Of a DNA stretch of 64,000 bases, positions 23,702-33,233 are shown piece by piece. Origin of the DNA: Steroidobacteraceae bacterium. Lineage in GTDB: Bacteria > Pseudomonadota > Gammaproteobacteria > Steroidobacterales > Steroidobacteraceae. Every line of letters begins with the position of its first letter. Position 1 is the stretch's first letter. The translations under genes were made by a program, and so were the position numbers. The stretch spans positions 62,001-126,000 of the forward strand of contig JAQSWD010000005.1 in NCBI GenBank assembly GCA_029266835.1, given 5' to 3'. Below the pieces are notes generated by a model that made no database searches, was not told where the DNA came from, and worked only from the letters and a program-made list of their open reading frames with translations.

Positions 23702-26700
23702 TCACCCCGGCTGGTAGCTGCAGAACGAGCCCGTATGGACGGCCCATTCCAGGTGGCGGCCGGCGGCCGGGCATTCCCGTGCAATGCGATCGATGGCGTG
23801 TTTGAGGCGCCGCTGCACGTTCACGCGCGCACGCTCGACATTCGAGCCCGCGCGCCGCGCCCGGCCACCCAGGCCGAAGGCCCGCGACAGTTCGGTGCTC
23901 AGCACTTCGAGTTCTTCGCGCGCGGCTTCAGCGGCCGCCGAGTCGTGCCGGCTCTCGGCGTCCTCGATCTCGGCGCGGAGCGACTCCACCCGCTGGCGGT
24001 AATCGCGGCGCGCGCGCTCGTCCAGCAATTCACCACAATCACCGGAATCGACGACCTCACCTTCTTCCGAAGGGCCGGCGAGATCCAGAACGTGAATTTC
24101 GCGGCCCGGCATGGACATCAGTTGCGACAGCATCTGCATGCCACGACTGTCGCGCAGCCGGAATTCACGGCCTTCGCACGCACATACCCAGACTTCACCG
24201 TCGCGCGACAGGCGGAAATAATCCACGGCAGGCAGTCCTGCCGACGATTCCGAGGGCGCCTCCGTCTTCTCCAAGGCTTGCCCGAGCTCGCAGGTGCGGA
24301 CCCTTTCGCCAAGCTCGCCCAGGCGTAGCTCCGAGGCAATGGCGCGCGCCTCGTCGAGCAGTTGCGCACTGCGAGGCGGCTCGTCGCCCGCCTTGCGCAA
24401 GGCCTCCACCCATTCGACCGCGATACGCGCCAGCCAAGGCCGCGCGCCCATGCGGCGTGCGGTTTGCAGCGCGGATTCGAAATACTCATGGGCGGCCTGC
24501 GTCGCACCCAGGAACGCGGCGAGATGGCCGAGGCCACGTGCCACCGGGCCCATCCACCGCAGCCCCATCATTCCCCAATGCCCGCAACGATCACGATACG
24601 GCGCGATCCAATCGTGGGCCAGGCGCGCCAGCCTCTCATCCCGCATCGCCACGAGATATTCACCGACGCTCGACAAGGCGCCCATGTCCGAGAAGCGGAC
24701 GATGTCGCGCAGATATTTTTCGTCGATGGCGCCGGGATCCGGGGCGCGGCCCAGCGCCACCACGCCGGTCGCCAGCAGGTTGGGTTTCAAATAGAGATCG
24801 GACTGCGGCAGATTGGCGCATTGGCGCTCGAGCTGCGTATACAGATCGGCGAGCCTGTCGCGATCGCAGGTGATCTCCGCGAGCTCGAACTGCTGCACGA
24901 GCAGTGTGAGGCTGGCGTTGGTGTCCTGCGCGTGTTCGGCAAACTTCCGCGCGCGCGCGAGCGCGGCATGGGCCTGCGGAAAATCGCCGCGCGTGGTGGC
25001 GCGCATCGCGACCAGGGACGCGGCGGTCCACTGGTAGTGAGGCAGGCGAAGCTGTCCGGCCACCGACTCGCATTGCTCGATGGCGTCGTCGAGGGTGGCG
25101 GCGTCCGCGAGCTCCATCGCATCGACGGCGGAGCGCATGTAACCGCGCATGCATTCGGGAACGTCGCCGAGCTGGCGGGCGAGACGCACGTATTCCTGGT
25201 TGAGCGCCAGCCGCTCGACCGGATCGCCCAGGTCCATGAGAGCCGAGATCGCGCTGCGCAGCGTCTTCAGCAGGGTGTCGGGCTGGCCGTTCGAGCGCGC
25301 GATGCGGATCGCCTCGCGCGCCAGGGCGGCAGGTTCCGCGGGGTCCGCCGCCGGCTGCATGGCGCCGGCGAGGCGCGCCTGCAGGCGCGCGCGCCGGTCA
25401 GTATCGCGTGCCGGCATGCGCGCAAGCGCGCTCTGAAGTAGTTTGACCAGGCGCGCGTCGACCTTGCCGAACGTGAAGATGTTTCCGTAGGTCAGCGCGG
25501 CGTCGGCGAGCAGCTCGGCGTCATTGCCAGCTTCGCCGATGTGAAACGCCTCGGTGCTGTTGCGGCGGCCGGCGTCGAGATCGCCGGCGCGGATCTGCAC
25601 GGCAGCGAGGTCGAGCAGCAGCCGGCCGCGTGAAGCTGCCGCGTCCTGGTCGCCCAGCAGGGTGAGCGCGCGGCTCAGGCATACCGCCGCGTCATCGAAG
25701 GCGTGACGCGCCTCGGCCTCCTGTGCGGCCCGCCGCCACGCGGCCACCGCCTCCGGGCGGGCACCGTCGCCGGATTCTTCCAGGTGTTGGGCCAGCGCCG
25801 CCCACGGCAGCACGGCCTGTGGGTCGGCACGCGCCTGCATGCGCTGCGCTTCCTGCTGGTGAAGCGCGCGCCGCTCCGCTGGCGACAGTGATTCGTGAAA
25901 CGCCTCGCGAACCAGCATGTGCTCGAAGCGCAGGCTTCCCGAGGAGTCCTGTTCGATCAGGCGCGAGGCGAGCGCGGGTTGCAGCCGCTCGTGCAGTTCG
26001 TCCGCCGCGCATCCCGCGGACTTGGCCAGAACCGCCGGATGAAAACTGCGGCCCAGCACCGAAGCCATGCCTAACAGCTCGCGCGTGGCCGGCGGCAGGT
26101 CGGCCGCGCGCTCCAGGATGGCCATGCGCATGCTCGCGGGCGCGCGGCGCAAACTACCGCGAGCCTGGTAGAGCTCCACCACTTCCGCGAGGTACAGAGG
26201 GTGGCCCTCGGTCAAGGTCACGAACTCGGTGAGTTGCTGCTCGAGAGGACGCGCGCCGGTGCAGGAGGTCACGTACTCGCGTACTTCATCGCGATCGAGC
26301 CGCCGCAATCCAAGCTGGATCGAGCCGCGGCGCAGCCGCGCGATGATGTTGCCGATGCGAGGGCGCTGGATCTCCGCGTCGCGGAAGGTGCCGATCACCA
26401 GCGCGCGCGAGCCGTGCAGCTGGCGCATCACGAACTCGAGCAGCGCGAGTGAATCGGCGTCGGTCGCGTGCAGGTCTTCGAGCACGAGCACCAGTGGCGA
26501 GTGAGCGGATGCGCACACCAGCAGCGTCGACACGGCATCCATGAGCCGGAAGCGCGCCTGTTCCGGTTCGAGCCGCGCGGGAAGGAGCGACGCCTCGGGT
26601 ACCAGCTCGGGGACGAGTTCGCCGATGGGCGTCATCAGATGGGGATGTTGGGCCAGCGCGGCGCGGCCACAGTCCTGCCCCAGGATGGACCGCAACACCT

Positions 26701-26989
26701 GGATCCACGTCCAGTAAGCCGGTGCGCCCCCGGCCTCCCATGCGAACCCCCAGTGGATGGGCACGCCAGCCTGCGAGGGCAGGGTGGCGAACTCGGCTAA
26801 CAAGCGGCTCTTGCCGATGCCGGGCTCGCCGCTCACCAGGCAAAGCGTGCCGCGGCCGCCGCACGCCGCGTCGAGCGCGCTGGCCAACGCCGCCCGTTCG
26901 CGGGAGCGGCCGACAAAAACGCGGCCATGGCGGGTTGCTGCTTCGGCGTGCAATGAAGGGTTCTCCAGCGATCCGTGCGAAGTGGCCAC
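23702..26989 (-). CDS. Large AAA/STAND-like ATPase with helical repeats and conserved C-terminal module
   Basis: VFVGRSRERAALASALD, SGEPGIGKSRLLAEFA (Walker A), LVLVLEDLHATDADSLALLEF (Walker B); C-term FRLRDSRGMQMLSQLMSMPGREIHVLDL...RARVNVQRRLKHAIDRI...HTGSFCSYQP; GTG start. Confidence 0.82.
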   Translation of the reverse strand: MATSHGSLENPSLHAEAATRHGRVFVGRSRERAALASALDAACGGRGTLCLVSGEPGIGKSRLLAEFATLPSQAGVPIHWGFAWEAGGAPAYWTWIQVLRSILGQDCGRAALAQHPHLMTPIGELVPELVPEASLLPARLEPEQARFRLMDAVSTLLVCASAHSPLVLVLEDLHATDADSLALLEFVMRQLHGSRALVIGTFRDAEIQRPRIGNIIARLRRGSIQLGLRRLDRDEVREYVTSCTGARPLEQQLTEFVTLTEGHPLYLAEVVELYQARGSLRRAPASMRMAILERAADLPPATRELLGMASVLGRSFHPAVLAKSAGCAADELHERLQPALASRLIEQDSSGSLRFEHMLVREAFHESLSPAERRALHQQEAQRMQARADPQAVLPWAALAQHLEESGDGARPEAVAAWRRAAQEAEARHAFDDAAVCLSRALTLLGDQDAAASRGRLLLDLAAVQIRAGDLDAGRRNSTEAFHIGEAGNDAELLADAALTYGNIFTFGKVDARLVKLLQSALARMPARDTDRRARLQARLAGAMQPAADPAEPAALAREAIRIARSNGQPDTLLKTLRSAISALMDLGDPVERLALNQEYVRLARQLGDVPECMRGYMRSAVDAMELADAATLDDAIEQCESVAGQLRLPHYQWTAASLVAMRATTRGDFPQAHAALARARKFAEHAQDTNASLTLLVQQFELAEITCDRDRLADLYTQLERQCANLPQSDLYLKPNLLATGVVALGRAPDPGAIDEKYLRDIVRFSDMGALSSVGEYLVAMRDERLARLAHDWIAPYRDRCGHWGMMGLRWMGPVARGLGHLAAFLGATQAAHEYFESALQTARRMGARPWLARIAVEWVEALRKAGDEPPRSAQLLDEARAIASELRLGELGERVRTCELGQALEKTEAPSESSAGLPAVDYFRLSRDGEVWVCACEGREFRLRDSRGMQMLSQLMSMPGREIHVLDLAGPSEEGEVVDSGDCGELLDERARRDYRQRVESLRAEIEDAESRHDSAAAEAAREELEVLSTELSRAFGLGGRARRAGSNVERARVNVQRRLKHAIDRIARECPAAGRHLEWAVHTGSFCSYQPG

Positions 26990-27072
26990 ATCGCCAATCG
27001 GGGGCGCGATCCTACTTCATGCGCCCCCTTCTTCGATAGGACGGGTGAGGGCAGACGAGAGTGGATAGGCAG

Positions 27073-27107
27073 GCGGACGGGCCGATCACGAGGATCGGCC
27101 CGTCCGC
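27073..27107. terminator. Perfect 14-bp hairpin downstream of the 27127..27798 gene
   Basis: GCGGACGGGCCGAT-CACGAGG-ATCGGCCCGTCCGC; no clear T-run. Confidence 0.6.
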
Positions 27108-27126
27108 TCGGCCACTTCCGATGCGC

Positions 27127-27798
27127 TCAGCCGATCGAGTGTGGATCGAGCGGCAACCGCGCCTGCGCAGGGAGGGTCACCGCGACCTCGAAGTTCCGCG
27201 CAACGAACGTCGCCTTCGGGCTGATCACGCGCGCGTTGGCCAGATCCGCGTACGCGGCACCGGTGTCGCCCGCCAGCCAGTTCATCACCGCGCGGTTGGA
27301 GTAGGCAGCCGCGGCGATCTCGTTGGCCTGACGGACCTGGCTTCGATCCGACAGTTTGACGGACGAGCGATTCCGCGCGGCCATGTCAACGGCCGCGTCA
27401 CACGCCGACCGGGCATCCGTCCAGTTGTGCTGCAGCGAGCGCAGCACGCACAGGTTCGTTTGTTCGCGCGCCGAGTGCACACGATCACCGATCTGGCGGC
27501 TGGCCTTCTCGATGCGGCCGTCGACGAGCGCCTGACCGCCCGGCGCGTCCAGGAAGCTGGCGAGCACCAGAGACTGGCGCGTTTCAGCCACGCAGCGAGT
27601 GGACTTGGACAGGTCGCGCCGGGGCAGCATGATCGACTTGCCCGGAGGCCCACCGTGACGAATCCGGGCCTTGCCGTCCGTGGTGCACGCTGCGGCGCTG
27701 GAGGCGCCGGCATCCGCCGCGGCAACGAAATTCGTCGCCGCGAAGTTGCACAGCAGGACGAGGGTGGCCGATGCCACGAGAGACTTGTGAGGGAACAT
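27127..27798 (-). CDS. Secreted small TPR-like protein of unknown function
   Basis: Signal peptide MFPHKSLVASATLVLLCNFAATNFVAAA; NEIAAAAYSNRAVMNWLAGDTGAAYADLANARVI. Confidence 0.65.
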   Translation of the reverse strand: MFPHKSLVASATLVLLCNFAATNFVAAADAGASSAAACTTDGKARIRHGGPPGKSIMLPRRDLSKSTRCVAETRQSLVLASFLDAPGGQALVDGRIEKASRQIGDRVHSAREQTNLCVLRSLQHNWTDARSACDAAVDMAARNRSSVKLSDRSQVRQANEIAAAAYSNRAVMNWLAGDTGAAYADLANARVISPKATFVARNFEVAVTLPAQARLPLDPHSIG

Positions 27799-27838
27799 GA
27801 CAATTACTCCTTGAAGGTTGGTTGGTTTCCAATCCAGA

Positions 27839-27873
27839 GGCGTAACGGTTGCCGGAACATTGTTCCGCGTTGG
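27839..27873. promoter_or_regulatory. Conserved block with perfect dyad GGAACA-T-TGTTCC (copy B)
   Basis: ggcgtaacggttgccggaacattgttccgcgttgg; dyad at 27854-27866; gapless alignment to copy A. Confidence 0.7.
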
Positions 27874-28025
27874 TGTGAAGGGACCGACATGCCGCCGGCT
27901 TCGCTGGACAAAGTCCAGATCAGGAGGTCAGGCGGCCGACGTCGGCGAAGCGAACGGCTGTTGACGCGTGGTATACGAAGTCGGCGGCAAGGTGCCCGCG
28001 ACGATCCAAGGGGAGTGAGCAGACG

Positions 28026-28769
28026 ATGAGCAGAGTGTCGATAATTGCACTTTGGTGCGCATTGGCCATGACGCAAGCGTTCGCGCAGGATGCGCCCACT
28101 CCAGGTGGCGCTTACATCGGCTACTACCAGGAAAGTCCGGTCACCAATCCGGAGGATCCGGTCCCCGGTGCTATCTACTTGCGGTTGCCCGCCACCGATG
28201 GAGCCTTCTCGGGCGACATGTACTTCACGTACGTGGGCTGCCAGAGCAGCAACGTCGGCAGCGTGTCGGGCCGCAAATCCGGCGCGGCGCTTTCGGGCAA
28301 CTGGTCAGGCAGCGTGGACGACTCCGCGCAGCGCGGTGCTTTCACGGGCTCGTTTGACGCCGCGAACGGCTTCTACACCGGCACCTATGACAACGCGGGC
28401 GGCAAGCAGCACCGCGATCTCAGTCCCTGCATCGAGTACTACATCGCTCCCGGGGGCACCTGGGCGCTGTTTCCCGTCGAGCGCAATCATCCCGCGGGTT
28501 TCGAGATCCGAGTGACACCCAATGCCGCGCGCTGGGCGCGCAATCCGCAGGCCGGGGGTTCCCTGGTGACCATCTTCGATGCCGCTATGCTGGCTTCCGC
28601 GCAGGGCAACGCCATCGTCTCGCAGACTCTGCTGGATTCCGACTCGCACATTTTCAGCCTGAGCCAGGTCACGCTGGTTCGAGGGCGCGAATACGTGCTG
28701 TCGGTCGCCGTCATTGATGCAAGCGCTGAGCGGCTGGCCTTCGGCAGCAGGCGTTTCGTCGCGCAGTAG
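28026..28769 (+). CDS. Secreted hypothetical protein
   Basis: Signal peptide MSRVSIIALWCALAMTQAFAQ; no recognised domain. Confidence 0.6.
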   Translation: MSRVSIIALWCALAMTQAFAQDAPTPGGAYIGYYQESPVTNPEDPVPGAIYLRLPATDGAFSGDMYFTYVGCQSSNVGSVSGRKSGAALSGNWSGSVDDSAQRGAFTGSFDAANGFYTGTYDNAGGKQHRDLSPCIEYYIAPGGTWALFPVERNHPAGFEIRVTPNAARWARNPQAGGSLVTIFDAAMLASAQGNAIVSQTLLDSDSHIFSLSQVTLVRGREYVLSVAVIDASAERLAFGSRRFVAQ

Positions 28770-28859
28770 GAGAACTCCTCCCACGGCCCGCGCCGGCTGG
28801 ACTAAAGTTACCGGATCGAACAACAACACCGCCGCCGGCTGTTTCGCAGGGAGATCTGA

Positions 28860-30158
28860 GTGGAAGCCTTTACGCGAGTGCTCTTTGGCCTCTTCGGCCT
28901 GGCGACGCTCATCGGCATCGCCTGGCTGTTCTCGAACAACAAGCGCCGCATCGACTGGAAGCTGGTGGCCACCGGCGTCGGGTTGCAGATCGGCTTTGCC
29001 GCCCTGGTGCTGCTGGTGCCCGGCGGCAAGGACGTGTTCGACGCCATCGGCCGCGGCTTCGTGAAAGTGCTGAGTTTCGTCAACGAAGGCAGCCGGTTCA
29101 TCTTCGGCAGCCTGATGGACGAGAAGACCTTCGGTTTCATCTTCGCCTTCCAGGTGCTGCCGACCATCGTGTTCTTTGCCGCCCTGATGGGCGTGCTCTA
29201 TCACCTCAACGTGATGCAGACGGTGGTGCGCGGCATGGCGTGGGTCATCACCAAGGTCATGCGCGTCTCGGGCGCGGAAACCACCAGCGTCTGCGCCAGC
29301 GTGTTCATCGGCCAGACCGAGGCGCCGCTGACCGTGCGGCCTTACATTTCCAGGATGACCGAATCGGAGCTGATCACGATGATGATCGGCGGCATGGCGC
29401 ATATCGCGGGCGGCGTGCTCGCGGCGTATGTGGGCATGCTGGGCGGTGGTGACCCCGAGGCGCAAGCTTTCTACGCGAAGCATCTGCTGGCCGCGTCCAT
29501 CATGGCCGCGCCGGCGACCATGGTGATCGCCAAGATCCTCATCCCGGAAACCGGCGAGCCGCTCACGCGCGGCACCGTGAAGATGGAAGTGGAGAAAACC
29601 ACGGCCAATGTCATCGATGCGGCGGCCTCCGGCGCCGGCGATGGCTGGCGCCTGGCGCTGAACATCGGCGCCATGCTGCTGGCCTTCATCGCGCTGATCG
29701 CGCTGCTCAACTGGCCGCTGACCTGGCTGGGCGAAGTCACTGGCATCGCGGCTGCCCTGGGCAAACCCACGGACCTCGCCACGATCTTCGGTTACATCCT
29801 CGCGCCGCTGGCCTGGGTGATCGGGACCCCCTGGGACGATGCGCAGGTGGTGGGCAGCCTCATCGGCCAGAAGATAGTCATCAACGAGTTCGTCGCATAC
29901 CTGCAGCTCGCCGGAATCGTCAACGGCGGCGTCGACGGCGTGACGCTGAGCGACCAGGGCCGCCTCATCGCCACCTATGCGTTGTGCGGTTTCGCCAACT
30001 TCAGTTCCATCGCCATCCAGATCGGCGGCATCGGCGGCCTTGCACCGGAGCGGCGCAAGGACCTGGCACGCTTCGGCCTGCGGGCGGTGCTGGGCGGGTC
30101 GATCGCGACGTTCATGACGGCGACGATTGCGGGTGTGTTGACCTGGTTCGGCAGCTGA
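28860..30158 (+). CDS. Concentrative (NupC-type) nucleoside transporter
   Basis: SVFIGQTEAPLTVRPYI, GGMAHIAGGVLAAYVGMLGG, ALCGFANFSSIAIQIGGIGGLAPERR; GTG start after GGGAGA. Confidence 0.92.
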   Translation: MEAFTRVLFGLFGLATLIGIAWLFSNNKRRIDWKLVATGVGLQIGFAALVLLVPGGKDVFDAIGRGFVKVLSFVNEGSRFIFGSLMDEKTFGFIFAFQVLPTIVFFAALMGVLYHLNVMQTVVRGMAWVITKVMRVSGAETTSVCASVFIGQTEAPLTVRPYISRMTESELITMMIGGMAHIAGGVLAAYVGMLGGGDPEAQAFYAKHLLAASIMAAPATMVIAKILIPETGEPLTRGTVKMEVEKTTANVIDAAASGAGDGWRLALNIGAMLLAFIALIALLNWPLTWLGEVTGIAAALGKPTDLATIFGYILAPLAWVIGTPWDDAQVVGSLIGQKIVINEFVAYLQLAGIVNGGVDGVTLSDQGRLIATYALCGFANFSSIAIQIGGIGGLAPERRKDLARFGLRAVLGGSIATFMTATIAGVLTWFGS

Positions 30159-32113
30159 TTCGCCAGGTCGTGGTGCGCGCGGGGTCCGGCTCGCAATTCA
30201 CGCTTGTCGTGATCGTAGGCAAAGTGCTTCGCCGAGCCGTCCGGCAGGAGGATCGTCGCACGATCCGCTTCCAGCCAGGCGTAATTGCGGTCGAACTGCA
30301 TCATGGCGCGTGGCTTCAAAACCGGGGCGGCATTGCCGAACTCCGGCAATGTGCGGGTGAGATCGCGCCCCACGAAGGGATGTTCACTATCTACTCCGAG
30401 CAATGACAGCAGCGTGGGCGCCAGGTCGATCTGGCTGGCCACCGACGTGATCTGCAGCGGCGCGATGTCCTTTCCGAGGATCACGCCGGGAATGTGAAAC
30501 TTGTCGATGGGCACCAGGTCATCGCCGTACACGCGGGTGTCGTGATCTGCGACGACCATCATCACCGTGTCCCCCCAGTAATCGCTTCTCCGAGCCCGGT
30601 CGACGAACTGGCCCATCGCGAAGTCCGCGTACCTGACAGCGTTGTTGACGGTCTGCTTCTCGGCATCCACGAGCGGGATGCGCCCGTCGGGAAATTCGAA
30701 CGGCGTGTGATTCGACGAGGAGAATACGAGCAGAAAGAATGGTTGCTCGGCGGCGTCCAGCGCCGCGATACGCTGGTGAGCCATGTCGAACAGGTCCTCG
30801 TCCGACACGCCCCAGCTGCCAACGAAGCTGGGCTGCTTGAAATGCTGCCGGTCGACCACCGTGCCGAAGCCGTTGCCGAGGAAGAACCCACGCATGTTGT
30901 CGAAATGCGATTCCCCGCCATACACGAACTCGCTGCGATAACCTGACTTGCGTAACACGGAAGCCAGCGTGGCGAAGTCCCGCTGCGACTTCGACAGTTT
31001 TACGGTGCTTTGCGCGGGAGTTGGCGGAAAGCCCGCGACCACGGCCTCGATACCGCGTACGGATCTCGTGCCGGTGGCATACAGCCTCTGGAACCAGATG
31101 CCTTCATCGCCGAGCTGGTGAAAATACGGCGCAATGGGTTTTCCACCGAGGCGCTCGACAAAACCGGCGCCGAGACTTTCCTCGAGCACGATGACGAGAT
31201 TGCGGGGCCGGTCATGCCGCACCGTCGCGATGTGCCGATGCAGCGTCGGTAACGACGTGGAGATGAAGTCGCCTGGCGCCACGCCCATGCCGAGGCGCAC
31301 GTGCTCGATCATCTCGCTGACGGGCATCCTGCCGTACATGTCGCTCGAGTGGCTTTCGTTCTTCATGCCGTACACGGCGGTCAGCACCGAATAGGCCGAG
31401 TTGGCCACGAGGCTGTTCACCATGGCGTCGTCGCAGAACGCGAAGGTGGACAGATTGGCGGGCCGATGCTGGAAGCTCGAGCGGATCATGAGTACCAGCA
31501 GCGCGACCACCAGTGGCCAGGCCAGCAACACGGTACGCCGGCTCCACGGCCGCGTCGCGCAACCACATTGGTGGAAGTGGCGCATCGTCCAGATTGCCGT
31601 GCCCGCCACTGCCACCAGCGCTGCGATCAACGGCAGGCGATAGCCGCCCCAGAGCATGGCCAGCACTTCTCGCGGATATTGCAGGTACTCGACAAACAAC
31701 CGGTTCGGGCGGCCGTCGAATTCCACCAGGAACTGCGGTGTCGCCAGCTCCAGGAACAGCATCGCGAGCAGGCTCGCCGCGAACCACCAGGTGCAGGCGC
31801 GCACCCAGACCGGCACGCGGTTCGCGACGGCGAAGATGGGCAGCAGCAGCACCATGGGAGCTGCGAACAGTCCGGCCGTCATCAGGTCGTTTCGGGCGCC
31901 TTGCAGCAGCACATGCGCCCAGGAGTCGGTCGCGGCAACGCGTGGCCATTGCCACCCGATCAGCGCCGCACGCGACAGGCCGAGCAGCAGAACGCTGAGA
32001 GCAACGAATCGCACGACGGGCGAATACGGGCCGAGATGGCGGCTGGGCCATTGCCAAGCGCGCAGGGCCTGCATCGAGCGGTGGACGCGAGGCAGCGCCA
32101 GGGGAGTGTTCAT
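29975..32113 (-). CDS. LTA-synthase-like membrane sulfatase
   Basis: TM segments then RPRNLVIVLEESLGAGFVERLGG, GTRSVRGIEAVVAGFPP, MMVVADHDTRVYGD. Confidence 0.85.
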   Translation of the reverse strand: MNTPLALPRVHRSMQALRAWQWPSRHLGPYSPVVRFVALSVLLLGLSRAALIGWQWPRVAATDSWAHVLLQGARNDLMTAGLFAAPMVLLLPIFAVANRVPVWVRACTWWFAASLLAMLFLELATPQFLVEFDGRPNRLFVEYLQYPREVLAMLWGGYRLPLIAALVAVAGTAIWTMRHFHQCGCATRPWSRRTVLLAWPLVVALLVLMIRSSFQHRPANLSTFAFCDDAMVNSLVANSAYSVLTAVYGMKNESHSSDMYGRMPVSEMIEHVRLGMGVAPGDFISTSLPTLHRHIATVRHDRPRNLVIVLEESLGAGFVERLGGKPIAPYFHQLGDEGIWFQRLYATGTRSVRGIEAVVAGFPPTPAQSTVKLSKSQRDFATLASVLRKSGYRSEFVYGGESHFDNMRGFFLGNGFGTVVDRQHFKQPSFVGSWGVSDEDLFDMAHQRIAALDAAEQPFFLLVFSSSNHTPFEFPDGRIPLVDAEKQTVNNAVRYADFAMGQFVDRARRSDYWGDTVMMVVADHDTRVYGDDLVPIDKFHIPGVILGKDIAPLQITSVASQIDLAPTLLSLLGVDSEHPFVGRDLTRTLPEFGNAAPVLKPRAMMQFDRNYAWLEADRATILLPDGSAKHFAYDHDKRELRAGPRAHHDLANQLPNQVNTPAIVAVMNVAIDPPSTARRPKRARSLRRSGARPPMPPIWMAMELKLAKPHNA

Positions 32114-32358
32114 GATCGACCATCCGCCTTCGCATGCTGACTGTCACGGACAGGCGCATGCTTGTTGTACTTGTCTTGTCGCCCCCATGCCCGGCGGTCG
32201 CCTGGCAGCGAACGACGGCGCCCTCACATCTGCGAAGGCCGCGCTGGGTTCGCCCGGCTAGACTAGCGTTGCCCCGCACAATTTGCGCGGGTTTTCGTGC
32301 ACCAGTCCTTTTGGAAGGGATCGGGTCTGTCTTATTCACACATGCGGAGTTCGGCCTG

Positions 32359-32931
32359 ATGGTCCGGCCACTCAATCCAACCGGACCGGCGCAGAGGCCT
32401 TTGCGCGCGCATTCGGACAGGGAGCTCGCGACGGAATTCCAGCGCGCACTCGACACCGGCGACGGCGTCGCCGGCGCGCACTGTGTCCACGAGCGCTGGA
32501 TGCGCGGCGAGTTCGCCGAGCGCATCGACGCGGCGCTGGAGATCCTCTGGAAGCGGGCCGGGGAATCCATTCCCGACTGGCTTCCGATGCGTTACGTCAG
32601 CTGGCTGCCCACCGCGTACGAGATCAGCGGCAGCTTCAAGGCAAGCGCCGGCCGCTCGAACATCTACCTGGTACTGCTGGACTATTCCGATCGTCGCGGC
32701 GACGACCACGGGGTGTACGTCGGCATGAGCCGGTATTCGCCGGCGCAGCGCTTCGACCAGCACAAGGCCGGAATCCGCGCTGCCGGCAGTGTGCTCAAAC
32801 GCGGCATCGAGGTACTGACGGGGCCGACGCTTCATCTGCAGCACATCAGGCGAGCCGATGCCGCGCGAATCGAAAAAGCGCTGGCCGAAGCGCTCTCGGA
32901 TGCCGGGATCCGGGTCGAAGGTGGCCACTGA
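32359..32931 (+). CDS. Hypothetical protein with C-terminal GIY-YIG-like region
   Basis: YLVLLDYSDRRGDDHGVYVGMSRYSPAQRFDQHKAGIRA...RIEKALAEAL. Confidence 0.55.
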   Translation: MVRPLNPTGPAQRPLRAHSDRELATEFQRALDTGDGVAGAHCVHERWMRGEFAERIDAALEILWKRAGESIPDWLPMRYVSWLPTAYEISGSFKASAGRSNIYLVLLDYSDRRGDDHGVYVGMSRYSPAQRFDQHKAGIRAAGSVLKRGIEVLTGPTLHLQHIRRADAARIEKALAEALSDAGIRVEGGH

Positions 32932-32952
32932 CCGGCTGGAACCCGGCGCCGA

Positions 32953-33123
32953 CTAGTTGTCGTGCTCGCGACGTTCCTGTTCCTCGATCCGGAGATTGCG
33001 CTGTCTGGCGCGCTCGAGCACTTCTGGCGAGCCCATGGGTCGACGCCAATTCCTCAGCAGCGAAGTGAGGCCGCCGACGAGAATGGCGGCGACGATGATC
33101 AATGCGATGACAAACTTCGTCAT
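32953..33123 (-). CDS. Small single-TM protein (56 aa)
   Basis: Read from sequence (below the ORF-track cutoff): MTKFVIALIIVAAILVGGLTSLLRNWRRPMGSPEVLERARQRNLRIEEQERREHDN*. Confidence 0.55.
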   Translation of the reverse strand: MTKFVIALIIVAAILVGGLTSLLRNWRRPMGSPEVLERARQRNLRIEEQERREHDN

Positions 33124-33233
33124 GTGTGGGTTCCTCGCCGGACTTTAGTACGGACCTGGCGTCGCCGCTGTAGTCCTGCGCCGCGCGGCTGGTGAGATTG
33201 CGCGTGCCGAGGCTCGGGTGCACGCTGCATCCC

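Noticed and set aside
27000-27028. GGGGGCGC...GCGCCCCC hairpin upstream of the AAA ATPase
   Set aside because: Real inverted repeat, but position and 13-nt loop do not allow a confident terminator or operator call.
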